The notes under the pieces: model-generated
What the model was told of the DNA's origin: nothing
Databases searched by the model: none
What the model saw: only the letters and a program-made list of their open reading frames with translations
Translations under genes and position numbers: made by a program
Shown here: positions 39,458-48,985 of the stretch, piece by piece
How positions within the stretch are numbered: the stretch's first letter is position 1
Layout: the number at the start of each line of letters is the position of its first letter
Source of the DNA: Desulfosoma sp.
GTDB taxonomy: Bacteria; Desulfobacterota; Syntrophobacteria; Syntrophobacterales; DSM-9756
NCBI GenBank assembly: GCA_037481875.1
Contig: JBBFKY010000006.1
Location: forward strand, 124,001-188,000
Direction of reading: 5' to 3'
DNA length: 64,000 bases

Positions 39458-39670
39458 GTGTGGGGTGACCGTCAATCCGCCCAATACCGAGATTTTCATG
39501 CCACAGCCCTCTATTGTCCGCGATGTCGGCAGGCCATGCCGGTGCGAAGTCGCCTTCTTTTGATTCTTCCTGACGGGGAACTTCACGAATACTTGTGTGC
39601 GGTGTGTGCTACTTCCGTAGGCACGAAGACTGTCAGACAAGAGCGTGAAGCTCGCATCTATGTGGCCTAA
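39458..39670 (+). CDS. Small zinc-ribbon-like protein, unknown function
   Basis: About 70 residues with two CxxC pairs, ALYCPRCRQAMPVR and EYLCAVCATSVG, spaced as in a zinc ribbon. GTG at 39458 is preferred because AAGGAG sits eight bases upstream; GTG 39449 is too close to that site. It lies 63 bp before the ABC transporter genes and may share their transcript. No family recognised. Confidence 0.6.
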   Translation: MWGDRQSAQYRDFHATALYCPRCRQAMPVRSRLLLILPDGELHEYLCAVCATSVGTKTVRQEREARIYVA

Positions 39671-39733
39671 TCAAGCCGCGTTAAATAGCTCGAATCATTT
39701 CATGAGCCTGAATGTGCAAAGAGGTGAACAAGG

Positions 39734-40729
39734 ATGATTGAAGCCCAAGGTTTGACCAAGTGGTATGGAACGGTTCCGGCCATTCAGGATGTGAGTTTTG
39801 AAATCGCCAAGGGCGAGGTGGTAGGGTTTTTGGGTCCCAATGGTGCCGGTAAATCCACCACCATTCGCATTCTCACGTGTTTCATGCCGCCTACAGCCGG
39901 ATCCGCCAAGGTGGACGGCTTGGACTGCCTGGAAAACTCTTTGGAAGTCCGCCGGCGCATTGGATATCTGCCAGAAAACGTTCCTTTATATAACGAAATG
40001 ACGGTGTGTCGGTTCCTTTCCTTTGTAGCCCAAGTCAAAGGGGTTCCTTGGAAAAGCATGACAAAGGAAGTGGAACGGGTCGTGGCCGTGTGCGGCTTGG
40101 AAGCAGTCCGCAACCGGATCATCGGAAATCTTTCCAAAGGCTACCGACAAAGGGTGGGATTGGCCCAGGCGTTGGTGGGAAACCCCCCGGTGCTCATCTT
40201 AGATGAACCCACCATTGGGTTGGATCCCACCCAGATCGTGGAAATTCGAAAACTCATTCAGGATTTGGGACAAGACCACACGGTGCTGCTGAGCAGCCAT
40301 ATTTTGCCTGAAGTGGCTCAAATTTGCCAAAGGGTGCTCATTATCAACAAGGGCCGCATCGTGGCCACGGATGCTCCGCAAGCCCTCACGTCCCAATTGC
40401 AAAAGTCGGCCACGGTTCATCTGACGGTTTGTGGGGATGGCACGGGATTGGCCGAATCCTTACGTCGTTTGGACGGAGTGCTGAACGTTGTCGTGGAAGG
40501 GGGCGAACCGTCACGGCTCATTGTGGAAACGGATCGTCACGCCGACCTTCGACCTGCTTTGGCGCGCACGGTGGTGCAGCACGGCGCGGATCTTTTGGAA
40601 TTGAAAACCGTGGATTTGAGCCTTGAAGATATCTTTATGCATTTGGTGACAGAAGAACCCTCGCAGGAACAGGGTGTGGTCGCCGAAACAACTCGGGTAT
40701 CCCAGCATGAGGAGGCGATGGAATCATGA
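39734..40729 (+). CDS. ABC transporter ATPase (GldA-like)
   Basis: 331-residue ATP-binding subunit. Walker A GPNGAGKSTTIRIL, Q-loop region, signature NLSKGYRQRVGLAQALVG, Walker B PPVLILDEPTIGLDP and the H-loop SSHILPEV are intact. The C-terminal ~90 residues form a regulatory extension typical of CcmA/GldA/NosF-type exporters. GAGGTGAACAAGG precedes the ATG. It overlaps the permease gene by ATGA. Together with the next three genes it forms a Gld-type export unit, found widely outside gliding bacteria. Confidence 0.93.
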   Translation: MIEAQGLTKWYGTVPAIQDVSFEIAKGEVVGFLGPNGAGKSTTIRILTCFMPPTAGSAKVDGLDCLENSLEVRRRIGYLPENVPLYNEMTVCRFLSFVAQVKGVPWKSMTKEVERVVAVCGLEAVRNRIIGNLSKGYRQRVGLAQALVGNPPVLILDEPTIGLDPTQIVEIRKLIQDLGQDHTVLLSSHILPEVAQICQRVLIINKGRIVATDAPQALTSQLQKSATVHLTVCGDGTGLAESLRRLDGVLNVVVEGGEPSRLIVETDRHADLRPALARTVVQHGADLLELKTVDLSLEDIFMHLVTEEPSQEQGVVAETTRVSQHEEAMES

Positions 40730-41496
40730 GAGGTATTTGGGCCGTTTATCGCAAGGAACTATATGTGCTTTTTGCCTCCCCTATCTTTTACGTGGTGGCC
40801 TTTATCTTTCTCGTGTTGAACGGCTACTTTTTCTATACGGCTTTGGCTTATTACAGCATGGTGAGCTTTCAAGCCGCCCAAAACCCTTTTATGGCCCACC
40901 AGATGAACCTGATGGATATGGTGGTGCGTCCCGTGCTGATGGATCTTGCCGTCGTTCTTTTGCTCACGGCGCCTTTGCTCACCATGCGAACCTACGCTGA
41001 AGAGAGGCGTTCAGGCACCATGGAACTACTTTTCACTCTGCCCGTCACTGACAAGGGAGTGTTGGCGGCCAAATTTGCGGGAGTGCTCACGACCTTGTTC
41101 CTTTTGCTTCTGGGAACCCTGCCGTCCATGGCCTTGTTGGGGTTTTTGGCTGATCCCAATTGGAAAGTGATGCTATGCGCCTATGCAGGTTTGTTTTTGA
41201 TGGGAGCGGCTTTTCTGTCGTTGGGTATGTTCTCATCGGCTTTGACCAGAAACCAGATCGTGGCGGCGGTAATCTCCTTCGGCGCCTTGTTGCTTTTTTG
41301 GGTGATCGGCTGGCTGAGTTCCATCATGGGGCCCACATCCGTGCGGCTGGCGGAGTATCTTTCCATCATTCGCCATTTCGACAATTTTTCCAAAGGGGTG
41401 CTGGATTCTCGAGACCTGCTCTATTACGGGATCTTTATAAGCTTTTTCCTTTTTCTCACCGTGCGCCAGATCGAATCCTACCGGTGGCGTGGTTGA
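40726..41496 (+). CDS. ABC transporter permease (GldF-like)
   Basis: 256-residue membrane protein with six predicted helices, for example IFYVVAFIFLVLNGYFF and VVLLLTAPLLTMRTYAEERR. The sequence RTYAEERRSGTMELLFTLPV is the characteristic cytoplasmic segment of this ABC-2 permease family. It overlaps the ATPase gene and probably forms the transmembrane part of the exporter. Confidence 0.92.
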   Translation: MRGIWAVYRKELYVLFASPIFYVVAFIFLVLNGYFFYTALAYYSMVSFQAAQNPFMAHQMNLMDMVVRPVLMDLAVVLLLTAPLLTMRTYAEERRSGTMELLFTLPVTDKGVLAAKFAGVLTTLFLLLLGTLPSMALLGFLADPNWKVMLCAYAGLFLMGAAFLSLGMFSSALTRNQIVAAVISFGALLLFWVIGWLSSIMGPTSVRLAEYLSIIRHFDNFSKGVLDSRDLLYYGIFISFFLFLTVRQIESYRWRG

Positions 41497-41534
41497 TCGA
41501 AAGAACCCACAAGACACGATGGAGGCCTTGAAAG

Positions 41535-42992
41535 ATGCCGAAGACTATAAAATCGCGGCGGCTGCATTACGGATCCAGCGCGGTTTTTTCCACCTTGGTT
41601 TTTTTGGCCATTTTGGTGCTGGTCGCTCTTATTGCCGAAAGACATCCTCTTCGAGCGGACCTTACGGAAACCGGACAGTTCAGTTTATCGGAACAGAGCC
41701 GAAAAGTGGTGGCGTCCATCAAAGAGCCTGTGACCATCAAGGCTTTTTTTGCCTCCGGTGCTTCCGACGCCTCACGTGCTAAGGACCTGCTGGAAACCTA
41801 CCGTTACTACAACAAGAACCTTCACTATGAATTCATCGATCCCGACAGAGAACCACAACTGGCCCGCCAATACGAAATTCGCGACTACGGGGTGTTGGTG
41901 GTTGAAGGTCAGGGACGTAAGGAAATCGCCCCTCGCGCCGATGAAGAGGCTTTGACCAACGCGCTTTTTAAACTTAGCCGGGACGAGGACAAGGTCATTT
42001 ATTTTCTCACGGGGCATGGGGAGCGATCCCCGGAGGAAATGCACAAAGGGGGATATTCTTCAGCCAAATCAGCATTGCTGAAGGAAAACTTTCAGGTGAA
42101 GCCGCTCAACTTGATGCAGCAGCCTCGGGTGCCCGAGGATGCCGCTGTGGTGATCGTGGCGGGTCCTGAAAAAACCCTGTTTCCCGAAGAGGTGGCGTCC
42201 TTGGAAGAGTATGTGCTGCGAGGCGGCAAGGCGGTTTTCTTTCTCGATCCCGAAAAAGACGGCGGTGTGCGCTCTCTGCTGGAAAAATACGGTATTGTTC
42301 TCGGAAACGACATGATCATCGATAAACTCAGTCGCGTCTTTGGAGGCAGTTACCTTATGCCCGTCGTGACCCACTATGGGGCGCACAAGATCACACAAGG
42401 GTTCAATGTGGCTACCTTTTACTCCGAGGCACGGTCCGTGTCCGCCGCCGATCCTCCCCCGAACGGCGTGACCCTGGTGACCCTAGCCTCCACATCGGAA
42501 AATGCATGGGCGGAAACGGATCTGGAACGGCTCTATCGAGGGGAGGCGAGTTTTGAACAAGGCATAGACAAACCCGGTCCCGTGTCCCTTGGCGTGTTGG
42601 CGGCCGTGGACATCAGCCAATTTGGCGGCAAAGAGACGGCATCCTTCAAAGCTGAAGAAGGCACTCAGGGTTTCGACAAAGAAACCGGCGACAAAGACCC
42701 CCTAAAGTCCAAGCCGACCTTGGGATACCTGGTCGCATTTGGGGATTCGGACTTTGTGGACAACACTCATTTCGGTGTTTCCGGCAATGCGGATTTGTTC
42801 CTCAACATGATGCATTTTCTGGCCGATGAGGAAACCCTCATCACGATAGAACCAAGAAAGCAAAAAGCTCAGACCTTGATGCTCACGGCAAACCAAGCTC
42901 GAATGGTTTTTTGGACATCCGTGGTCGCGGTTCCTATGATGGTGTTGCTTGCAGGATTCGGGGTTTACCGTGTGCGGAGGTCGCAGCGATGA
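41535..42992 (+). CDS. GldG-like auxiliary membrane protein of ABC exporter
   Basis: 485 residues: an N-terminal anchor helix (VFSTLVFLAILVLVALIAE), a large extracytoplasmic domain, and a C-terminal helix (ARMVFWTSVVAVPMMVLLAGFGVY). The SLSEQSRKVVASIKEPVTIKAFFA segment and YRYYNKNLHYEFIDPDREP mark the GldG/DUF-type family, whose middle domain resembles an intraflagellar-transport-like fold. GGAGGCC precedes the ATG. Overlaps the next gene by ATGA. Confidence 0.88.
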   Translation: MPKTIKSRRLHYGSSAVFSTLVFLAILVLVALIAERHPLRADLTETGQFSLSEQSRKVVASIKEPVTIKAFFASGASDASRAKDLLETYRYYNKNLHYEFIDPDREPQLARQYEIRDYGVLVVEGQGRKEIAPRADEEALTNALFKLSRDEDKVIYFLTGHGERSPEEMHKGGYSSAKSALLKENFQVKPLNLMQQPRVPEDAAVVIVAGPEKTLFPEEVASLEEYVLRGGKAVFFLDPEKDGGVRSLLEKYGIVLGNDMIIDKLSRVFGGSYLMPVVTHYGAHKITQGFNVATFYSEARSVSAADPPPNGVTLVTLASTSENAWAETDLERLYRGEASFEQGIDKPGPVSLGVLAAVDISQFGGKETASFKAEEGTQGFDKETGDKDPLKSKPTLGYLVAFGDSDFVDNTHFGVSGNADLFLNMMHFLADEETLITIEPRKQKAQTLMLTANQARMVFWTSVVAVPMMVLLAGFGVYRVRRSQR

Positions 42993-44347
42993 AGTGGCGT
43001 CATTCGATCATTTACCTGCTCGTGTTGATTGTTCTGGGCGGCTACTATTATTGGTTTGAAGTCGTCAAAAAGCGGGAAAAGGACGAGGCGGAGAGGGTTA
43101 AGAACAAACTTTATACGGTGAAAGCGGAAAACGTGGAGGAACTCTTCCTCGAGGCCGAAGGCAAGCCGAGGGTGCACCTGGTCAAAAAGGACGGGACATG
43201 GGTTTTGGAAGAGCCCCTCGACACCGAAGCCGATCAAGGCGCTGTAGACACCTTGGTTCATGTTCTGGTGGAATTGGAAAAAAGCCGTGAGGTGGACACA
43301 GCCGCCAAGGACGTGGCCCTTTACGGGCTTGCGGCCCCTCACCTTACAGTGCGGTTTCGTTCCGCAGACACGTGGCATCGTCTGCGGTTCGGGTCCCAAA
43401 ACCCTTCAGGGGAAAGCCGCTATGCCGTTAAAGAAGACGAAAATGCTGTTTTTCTTGTGGCTGCAGGCCAGGTACAGGGTTTAAGTAAAACGCCGGAAGA
43501 TCTTCGTCGTCGAGATCTTTTGACCTTTGACGATGATAACATTGAAGGCCTCAAAGTGTCTTGGGCTGACGGACGCCGTGTGGAGCTGGTTCGAGAGGAA
43601 AAAAATAAAGAGACATGGCGCTGTGTGGAAGAGCCTGAAAGGCGTGTGAAGAACACCAAGGTGGAAAACGTTCTGAACCAGTTACGGTGGTTACGGGCCA
43701 AAACCTTTTTGGATTCTGCCGGTCAAGAGGCTCCATGGCAAGGGGAGGCTTTCGAGGTCCAGGTGATTCTGCGAGGCTTCGATGGTTCCGAACAATCCAT
43801 TCAGCTGGGACGCAAAAAAGATCAACCGGAAACCTATGTGGCCCTGAGTTCCCAGCTCAAGACTCCGGTGACCGTCGATGCCTCCATCTTCAAGGAACTG
43901 CCTAAGACGGTGCGCGATGTGGAAGATCGATCCCTCGTGGCTTTGAACTCCAAAGACGTCACACGTGTGGAATACAACGTGGGTGAAGAAAAAGGTGAAC
44001 TGATCCTTGAAGACGGCGGCACGTGGGTCCAGGTGAAAGCCGATGGTACCCGGCGCCGATTCAAGGAATCCTGGCGTGTTCGTCCCCTGTTTTGGGAATG
44101 GGAGGATTTGGAATACGAGGAAAAGGTTCCCACTGAGGAAGCTTGCGGACAAAGTCAGGACATGAACCGCATGGCCTTTTTCCAAAAGGACAAGGGGCTC
44201 GGCGTGTTGACCTGGCTCCAAAGACAGCCGAATGACAAGGATGACACCCTGCCGCTCTGTGTCGATTCCGGCACGGCTTTTCTTGTCAAAGCTGAAAAAA
44301 TCAAAGAAATCGAAAGAAAATTTCGAGAAGTCTTGAAAAGCCCATAA
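42989..44347 (+). CDS. DUF4340-type membrane-anchored protein
   Basis: 452 residues with one N-terminal helix (IIYLLVLIVLGGYYYWF) and a long extracytoplasmic part of repeated beta-rich domains (YTVKAENVEELFLEAEG, TWVLEEPLDTEADQGAV, SSQLKTPVTVDASIFKELP), as in DUF4340 proteins that accompany GldFG-like exporters. Start ATG 42989 follows GGAGGTCGCAGCG. The cargo of such exporters is not known. Last gene of the unit, 24 bp from convergent queF. Confidence 0.82.
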   Translation: MKWRHSIIYLLVLIVLGGYYYWFEVVKKREKDEAERVKNKLYTVKAENVEELFLEAEGKPRVHLVKKDGTWVLEEPLDTEADQGAVDTLVHVLVELEKSREVDTAAKDVALYGLAAPHLTVRFRSADTWHRLRFGSQNPSGESRYAVKEDENAVFLVAAGQVQGLSKTPEDLRRRDLLTFDDDNIEGLKVSWADGRRVELVREEKNKETWRCVEEPERRVKNTKVENVLNQLRWLRAKTFLDSAGQEAPWQGEAFEVQVILRGFDGSEQSIQLGRKKDQPETYVALSSQLKTPVTVDASIFKELPKTVRDVEDRSLVALNSKDVTRVEYNVGEEKGELILEDGGTWVQVKADGTRRRFKESWRVRPLFWEWEDLEYEEKVPTEEACGQSQDMNRMAFFQKDKGLGVLTWLQRQPNDKDDTLPLCVDSGTAFLVKAEKIKEIERKFREVLKSP

Positions 44348-44371
44348 AGAAAGGTTCAAAAAAGCTAAAGG

Positions 44372-44839
44372 CTATTCACGACCTCCCCTGTAGCTGGTTT
44401 TTTCCAGCGGCAGGGGACGGCATCCTTGAGGAATCTGTCCTGTTTCCACCACAACGTCGATGGGAATCCCTCCGCGAGCATACCAAAGGCCCACCACACG
44501 CAAATACTTGGGATTCATGGCCTGTTGCAATCTCTTGAGAATGGTCACCGTGCAGGCTTCATGAAATGTTCCGTAATTGCGAAAACTTCCGAGAAAGAGC
44601 TTGTAGGATTTGCTTTCCACGAGCCTTTCTCGAGGCACATAGTCGACGATGATCACGGCAAAGTCAGGTTGACCCGTCAGTGGGCATAAGGTTGTGAATT
44701 CGGGGGCTGTAAGCCGCACCACGTAGTCCACGTCTGGATGCGGGTTGGCAAAGGTTTCCAAAACCGCTTCGTCGGGATGTTTTGGAAGTGGTGAGGGGCG
44801 TCCCAGAAGGGTCAGTTGGTCCAGATCGTCTTGAGGCAT
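44372..44839 (-). CDS. queF: 7-cyano-7-deazaguanine reductase (preQ0 reductase)
   Basis: NADPH-dependent reduction of preQ0 to preQ1 in queuosine synthesis. 155 residues, the short unimodular type. The catalytic Cys is in TTLCPLTGQPDFAVI, and ESKSYKLFLGSFRNYG with FHEACTV is the QueF signature. Other queuosine genes are not in the window. It is the last gene of a minus-strand run behind an unknown protein and a RecA-fold ATPase. Confidence 0.96.
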   Translation of the reverse strand: MPQDDLDQLTLLGRPSPLPKHPDEAVLETFANPHPDVDYVVRLTAPEFTTLCPLTGQPDFAVIIVDYVPRERLVESKSYKLFLGSFRNYGTFHEACTVTILKRLQQAMNPKYLRVVGLWYARGGIPIDVVVETGQIPQGCRPLPLEKTSYRGGRE

Positions 44840-44918
44840 CTCTGAATCTCTCAGCCTTTTTGAAGAGTTTGACCATGCATCGAGTTTCTGTGCGTCCCGA
44901 CTTCTGAAGACGGAAGCT

Positions 44919-45632
44919 TCATCGTATCAGGCGTTTGATTTGGTTATGGTGCCTGCGAAACACCTCTTCGGCCAGCTTGCTTAAATCTTCTTGAACCAGT
45001 GATGCCGGTGGAAGATCGAGAGGAGACGGCAGCTGGAATCGTTCGATTTTTTGAGGATGAATGTAAAGTTTTTTCTCTACGGACATGATTTCTTCCGCGG
45101 TAAAGTTGCTTCCCAGAAAATGCTTGTGTTCCAGGCCGCACACATCCAGGCTTTTGAGAAAGTTGAGAATCGTCAAAAGGTCGAAATTGGATTGGAAAGC
45201 CTGAATATTAATGTTCAAAGCCCGCACTTCCAACTCCAGGTCGTTAAAAGCATCCCGGTATTTGCCCATCCAGGTGAGCAATCGGTTGTAGGATTCCAAA
45301 TACAGTTTTCGAAACTTACCCTTGTGAGTCAGGGCGATCACCTTGATGAATCGCACACCGGGGGCAAAAGGTTTTTGCAGGCATTCATGCCAGTATGAAT
45401 TCCGAGGGATTTCCAGAAGACCTGCAAGGTGTTCCAGCAATTCGGAATCCATGGTCAGGTAACCGAGGCGCGTGAAGCGTTTGCCCACTTCCTGGGCCAA
45501 AGCGCGCACTTTTTCCGCTTGAGCCTCCAGGTCTTCCGTTTCCAGCTCGATGAGGCGTCTTTGGGTCAGGTAGTTTTCAAGAACTTCCTCTTTGACCTGT
45601 CGCGTGAGACATGTGATGAGATCGTCTTCCAC
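44919..45632 (-). CDS. Conserved-looking helical protein, unknown function
   Basis: 237 residues, not recognised. Mostly alpha-helical; the N-terminal TQRRLIELETEDLEAQAEKV has heptad-like charge spacing. No membrane segment or clear motif. The GTG at 45632 follows GGGAGGT; a longer frame to ATG 45674 lacks a ribosome-binding site. It lies between the KaiC-like ATPase and queF, all on the minus strand with gaps of 101 and 79 bp, so an operon is plausible. Confidence 0.7.
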   Translation of the reverse strand: MEDDLITCLTRQVKEEVLENYLTQRRLIELETEDLEAQAEKVRALAQEVGKRFTRLGYLTMDSELLEHLAGLLEIPRNSYWHECLQKPFAPGVRFIKVIALTHKGKFRKLYLESYNRLLTWMGKYRDAFNDLELEVRALNINIQAFQSNFDLLTILNFLKSLDVCGLEHKHFLGSNFTAEEIMSVEKKLYIHPQKIERFQLPSPLDLPPASLVQEDLSKLAEEVFRRHHNQIKRLIR

Positions 45633-45733
45633 CAAAATACCTCCCGGGCCCCTGTGTGTCATCCTGGTTCCCACCCCGATTGGCGGCTGTGTAGGGACTG
45701 GATGAACGCATGAGGAGAAAAAAGACGTCGGGC

Positions 45734-46471
45734 TTACAGGGAGCGTTGAGCCATCGTGCCTTCCTGCGCTTGAGTGACGAGAAAAGTCCGAGGGTTGATG
45801 GTCAGAGCCGGATGCGCCGGTTGGTAGTCCTCACCGTGTTTCAGAACAACCATGGAAATGCCGTGCGCTTTCGGTTCCAGAAGAACAATGGCCTGAAAAA
45901 GATCATCCAGTTCATGGCACGGGTACGGCACGCCCTTGTCGTTGGTGATGTCGATGTGCCGGTGAATACGGCATGAAAACCAGACCGCGGCACCATGGTT
46001 TTCGGCCGTCTGTTGAATGGATTCCAGTTGCTTGCGGGAAACCCGCTCAAAGTCCAGCCCATCCAAAACGATCAGAGTCGGATGAAACATCACCTGGTCC
46101 CGCAAATTCTGAATACTTTCCTCCAGCTTGGCCGGAGTGAACGTGTGATGCAGATACGACATGATAAACCTTGAAGAAACCATGTTTTCTTTGAGGTTCT
46201 TCAGCAGTGTTTCGTCCTTCACGGTGCTCCTGAAGTTTCGATACAACTCTTCATACCAAATCTTGATTTTGTCAGGCAGTTCGTCAATGCAGATGTGCAA
46301 GACCTTTTCGTTCCGAGCAAGCCCTTCCAGGGCGATAAGGGTCAGACAGGCGGTTTTGCCCACACCCGCCCGGGCGAGAAGCACGCCCATTTGCCCGGAA
46401 CGCAGTGAATCTCCAAGGCAAGAGTGAATCAGTCCTGCCGGAAAAGACGATGATCCGTCAAAAGCTGTCAT
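45734..46471 (-). CDS. RecA-fold (KaiC/RadA-like) cytoplasmic ATPase
   Basis: 245 residues, a single ATPase domain. Walker A is LLARAGVGKTACLTLIALEG and Walker B TLIVLDGLDFERVS. The overall plan resembles single-domain KaiC-like proteins but lacks the zinc finger or Lon domain of RadA. AAAGGAGTG precedes the ATG at 46471. Function unknown; the gene downstream may be its partner. Confidence 0.72.
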   Translation of the reverse strand: MTAFDGSSSFPAGLIHSCLGDSLRSGQMGVLLARAGVGKTACLTLIALEGLARNEKVLHICIDELPDKIKIWYEELYRNFRSTVKDETLLKNLKENMVSSRFIMSYLHHTFTPAKLEESIQNLRDQVMFHPTLIVLDGLDFERVSRKQLESIQQTAENHGAAVWFSCRIHRHIDITNDKGVPYPCHELDDLFQAIVLLEPKAHGISMVVLKHGEDYQPAHPALTINPRTFLVTQAQEGTMAQRSL

Positions 46472-46583
46472 GAAAAACACTCCTTTGATAATGTCTGAGG
46501 AGACGGGTCCATGTCCCTGCATGTCGGCCCAGCCAATCCATATTACCCCACAAGACCGGTTAAAGGGTAGTCAAGAAAGCAGG

Positions 46584-48668
46584 TTAGTTTTTCCGGCCCA
46601 GTTCCTCTTTCCGTGCTCGTATGATCTCCTCGGCGATGCCTTTAGGCACAGGGCTGTAGCGAGCAAATTCCATGGTGAATTCCGCCTTGCCTTGGGTTGC
46701 GGACCGAAGCACGGTGGAATAGCCGAACATTTCCGAAAGAGGCACTTCGGCTTCGATACTTGAAAAAGTGCCGTCTTCCGCCGTGCTGATAATCATGCCT
46801 CGGCGTTGGTTCAAGGTGCCCAGAACCGCGCCTTGGAATTCGGAAGGGGTTTCCACCACGACGCGCATGAGGGGTTCCATGAGTTGCGGCTTGGCCTTTT
46901 CATACGCTTGGCGGAAGGCTCCGATGGCTGCCTGCTGAAAAGCCAGGTCCGAAGAATCCACAGGATGGGTGTTGCCGTCATGAATCGTCACTCGAACCCC
47001 CGTGACGGGAAAGCCTCCAAGAGACCCCTTTTTAAGGCAGGCGCGGAATCCCTTGTCACAGGACGGAATAAATTCCTGAGGAATCACGCCCCCGGTGATG
47101 CGGTTGACGAATTCATAATCGCCTTCTTCCAAAGGTTCAATGAATCCGGCCACACGACCGTATTGCCCTGCACCTCCCGTCTGTTTCTTGTGGGTGTAAT
47201 CGAAATCCGCCTTTTGGGTAATGGTTTCACGATAAGCTACCTTGGGCTGACCGGTGGACACCTCGGCCCCGTACTCCCGTCGCATGCGCTCCACATACAC
47301 GTCCAGATGCAGTTCCCCCATGCCGCAAATGAGGGTTTCTCCCGTTTCTTCGTCCAGATAGGAACGAAAAGTGGGATCTTCCTTGGTGAAACGCGTGAGA
47401 GCCTTGCTCAGGTTCATTTCGGCCTTTTTGTCTTTGGGCTTGATAGCCAAGGAAATGACGGGCTCCGGAACGTAGATGGAAGTCATGGTCAGACGTCGGC
47501 TTCCGTCCGTAAAGGTGTCCCCTGAAGCGCAGTCGATGCCGAAAAGGGCGACAATGTCGCCGGCGGAAGCGGATTCAATATCTTCCATTTCATCGGCATG
47601 CATGCGACAAAGGCGCCCGACCTTGGACACCTTGCCGGTGCGGGTGTTGACAATGGTGGAACCTTTCTCGATGGATCCCTGATAAAGACGCACATAGGTC
47701 AATTGACCGTAGCGGGTGACTTCCAGTTTAAAGGCCAACATGACAAGAGGCAGATCCGGGCTGGATTTCAAGGGGACTTCTTCGTTGTCCCGGTCCGCGT
47801 CCAGAGCCGTGTTCTGCACATCGGCTGGACCGGGCAAATAACGCAGCACCGCATCCAGCAGCGGCTGCACACCCTTGTTCTTGTAAGCGGAACCCATAAG
47901 AACGGGGGTGATTCGAAGATTCAAAGTCGCCTGGCGCACGGCCTGGTGAATGATGTCTTCGGTAACCGTTTCTTCCAGAATGGCTTCTGTGAGTTCATCG
48001 GAAAAGAGCGACAGAGTGTCCAGCATCTCCTCGCGCTTTTCCAGGGCCAGAGCCTGCAATTCTGAAGGGATATCGTGTTCGCGAACGTCTTCACCGTTGG
48101 GACCTTCAAAAGTCACGGCCTTCATGCGAATCAGGTCCACAACACCTTGATGCTCCGCTTCCAAACCCAAGGGAATCTGCAACAGAACAGGCACATGCCC
48201 AAGTTTTTCTCGAAGCTGGTCAGCCACCTTGAGCGGGTTGGCGCCGGCGCGGTCACACTTGTTCACAAAGGCGATCCTTGGCACATTGTAACGTCTCATC
48301 TGCCGGTCTACAGTTACGGACTGACTTTGCACGCCGCCCACGCCGCACAGCACCAGAACGGCTCCATCCAAGACCCTCAAGGCCCGTTCCACTTCAATGG
48401 TAAAATCCACATGCCCAGGCGTATCGATGATATTGATGGCATGGTCTTTCCACAGGCAATGCGTGGCTGCAGACTGAATGGTGATACCGCGCTCTTTTTC
48501 CAGTTCCATGGAATCCATGGTGGCGCCCACGCCGTCTTTGCCCTTGACCTCATGAATGGCGTGAATTTTCCGAGTGTAAAAGAGAATACGCTCCGTCAAG
48601 GTGGTTTTTCCCGAATCAATGTGAGCGCTGATGCCGATGTTTCTTAGCTTCGTCAGATCCTTCATCAT
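46584..48668 (-). CDS. fusA: Elongation factor G, spirochaete/mitochondrial-like subtype
   Basis: Translocation GTPase of about 694 residues. G1 motif is [18 protein letters not shown] (most bacterial EF-G has HIDAGKTTTTER), followed by [19 protein letters not shown] and [10 protein letters not shown] (switch I/G2), DTPGHVDFT (G3) and [10 protein letters not shown] (G4). The SGKTTLTER and [11 protein letters not shown] variants are typical of the spdEFG1 subfamily known from spirochaetes, planctomycetes, some Deltaproteobacteria and mitochondria, so a second canonical EF-G elsewhere in the genome is expected. ATG 48668 with GGAGAG is preferred; ATG 48665 is close by. No rpsL/rpsG/tuf neighbours. 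Confidence 0.93.
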   Translation of the reverse strand: MMKDLTKLRNIGISAHIDSGKTTLTERILFYTRKIHAIHEVKGKDGVGATMDSMELEKERGITIQSAATHCLWKDHAINIIDTPGHVDFTIEVERALRVLDGAVLVLCGVGGVQSQSVTVDRQMRRYNVPRIAFVNKCDRAGANPLKVADQLREKLGHVPVLLQIPLGLEAEHQGVVDLIRMKAVTFEGPNGEDVREHDIPSELQALALEKREEMLDTLSLFSDELTEAILEETVTEDIIHQAVRQATLNLRITPVLMGSAYKNKGVQPLLDAVLRYLPGPADVQNTALDADRDNEEVPLKSSPDLPLVMLAFKLEVTRYGQLTYVRLYQGSIEKGSTIVNTRTGKVSKVGRLCRMHADEMEDIESASAGDIVALFGIDCASGDTFTDGSRRLTMTSIYVPEPVISLAIKPKDKKAEMNLSKALTRFTKEDPTFRSYLDEETGETLICGMGELHLDVYVERMRREYGAEVSTGQPKVAYRETITQKADFDYTHKKQTGGAGQYGRVAGFIEPLEEGDYEFVNRITGGVIPQEFIPSCDKGFRACLKKGSLGGFPVTGVRVTIHDGNTHPVDSSDLAFQQAAIGAFRQAYEKAKPQLMEPLMRVVVETPSEFQGAVLGTLNQRRGMIISTAEDGTFSSIEAEVPLSEMFGYSTVLRSATQGKAEFTMEFARYSPVPKGIAEEIIRARKEELGRKN

Positions 48669-48709
48669 CAATCTCTCCAGACAAGCCTTTCAAAGGTTTC
48701 CCGCCCCAA

Positions 48710-48745
48710 AGAAAACAAAAACGGGCACACAAGGCTTCGTGCCCG
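48710..48745 (-). terminator. Terminator of the endopeptidase gene
   Basis: Minus strand: CGGGCAC/GTGCCCG stem with a 10-nt loop followed by TTTTTGTTTTC. It lies between the LysM endopeptidase and fusA, so fusA should have its own promoter. Confidence 0.75.
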
Positions 48746-48985
48746 CCGGGGGAGACCGTGGGTATCAAAATTTAATCGGAAAGGGAAGAAAAAAGTCGAG
48801 CCCTATCAGGTTGTCTAAAAACGAATTTCCCCACTGGAGTGCGGCATGCCGCCCACACATCACGCACCGGACGACCGCGATCCAAGAAAAAACACGGTTT
48901 CAGGATTGAAGGGCTAAGGCGCCGCCTCGCCCCTACCCTGAAACGGCTTTAGAGACCTTGGGGGCCGGTTCCCGGACAGGTTAGG
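48746..48985. other. Intergenic DNA between terminator and endopeptidase gene
   Basis: 240 bp, no gene seen. GCGCCGCCTCGCCCCTAC near 48925-48942 and GAAACGGCTTT after it resemble the GC-rich repeat at 58514-58560 (CGCCTCGCCCCTGG...GAAACGG), so it may hold one arm of the same repeat family. Confidence 0.4.
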
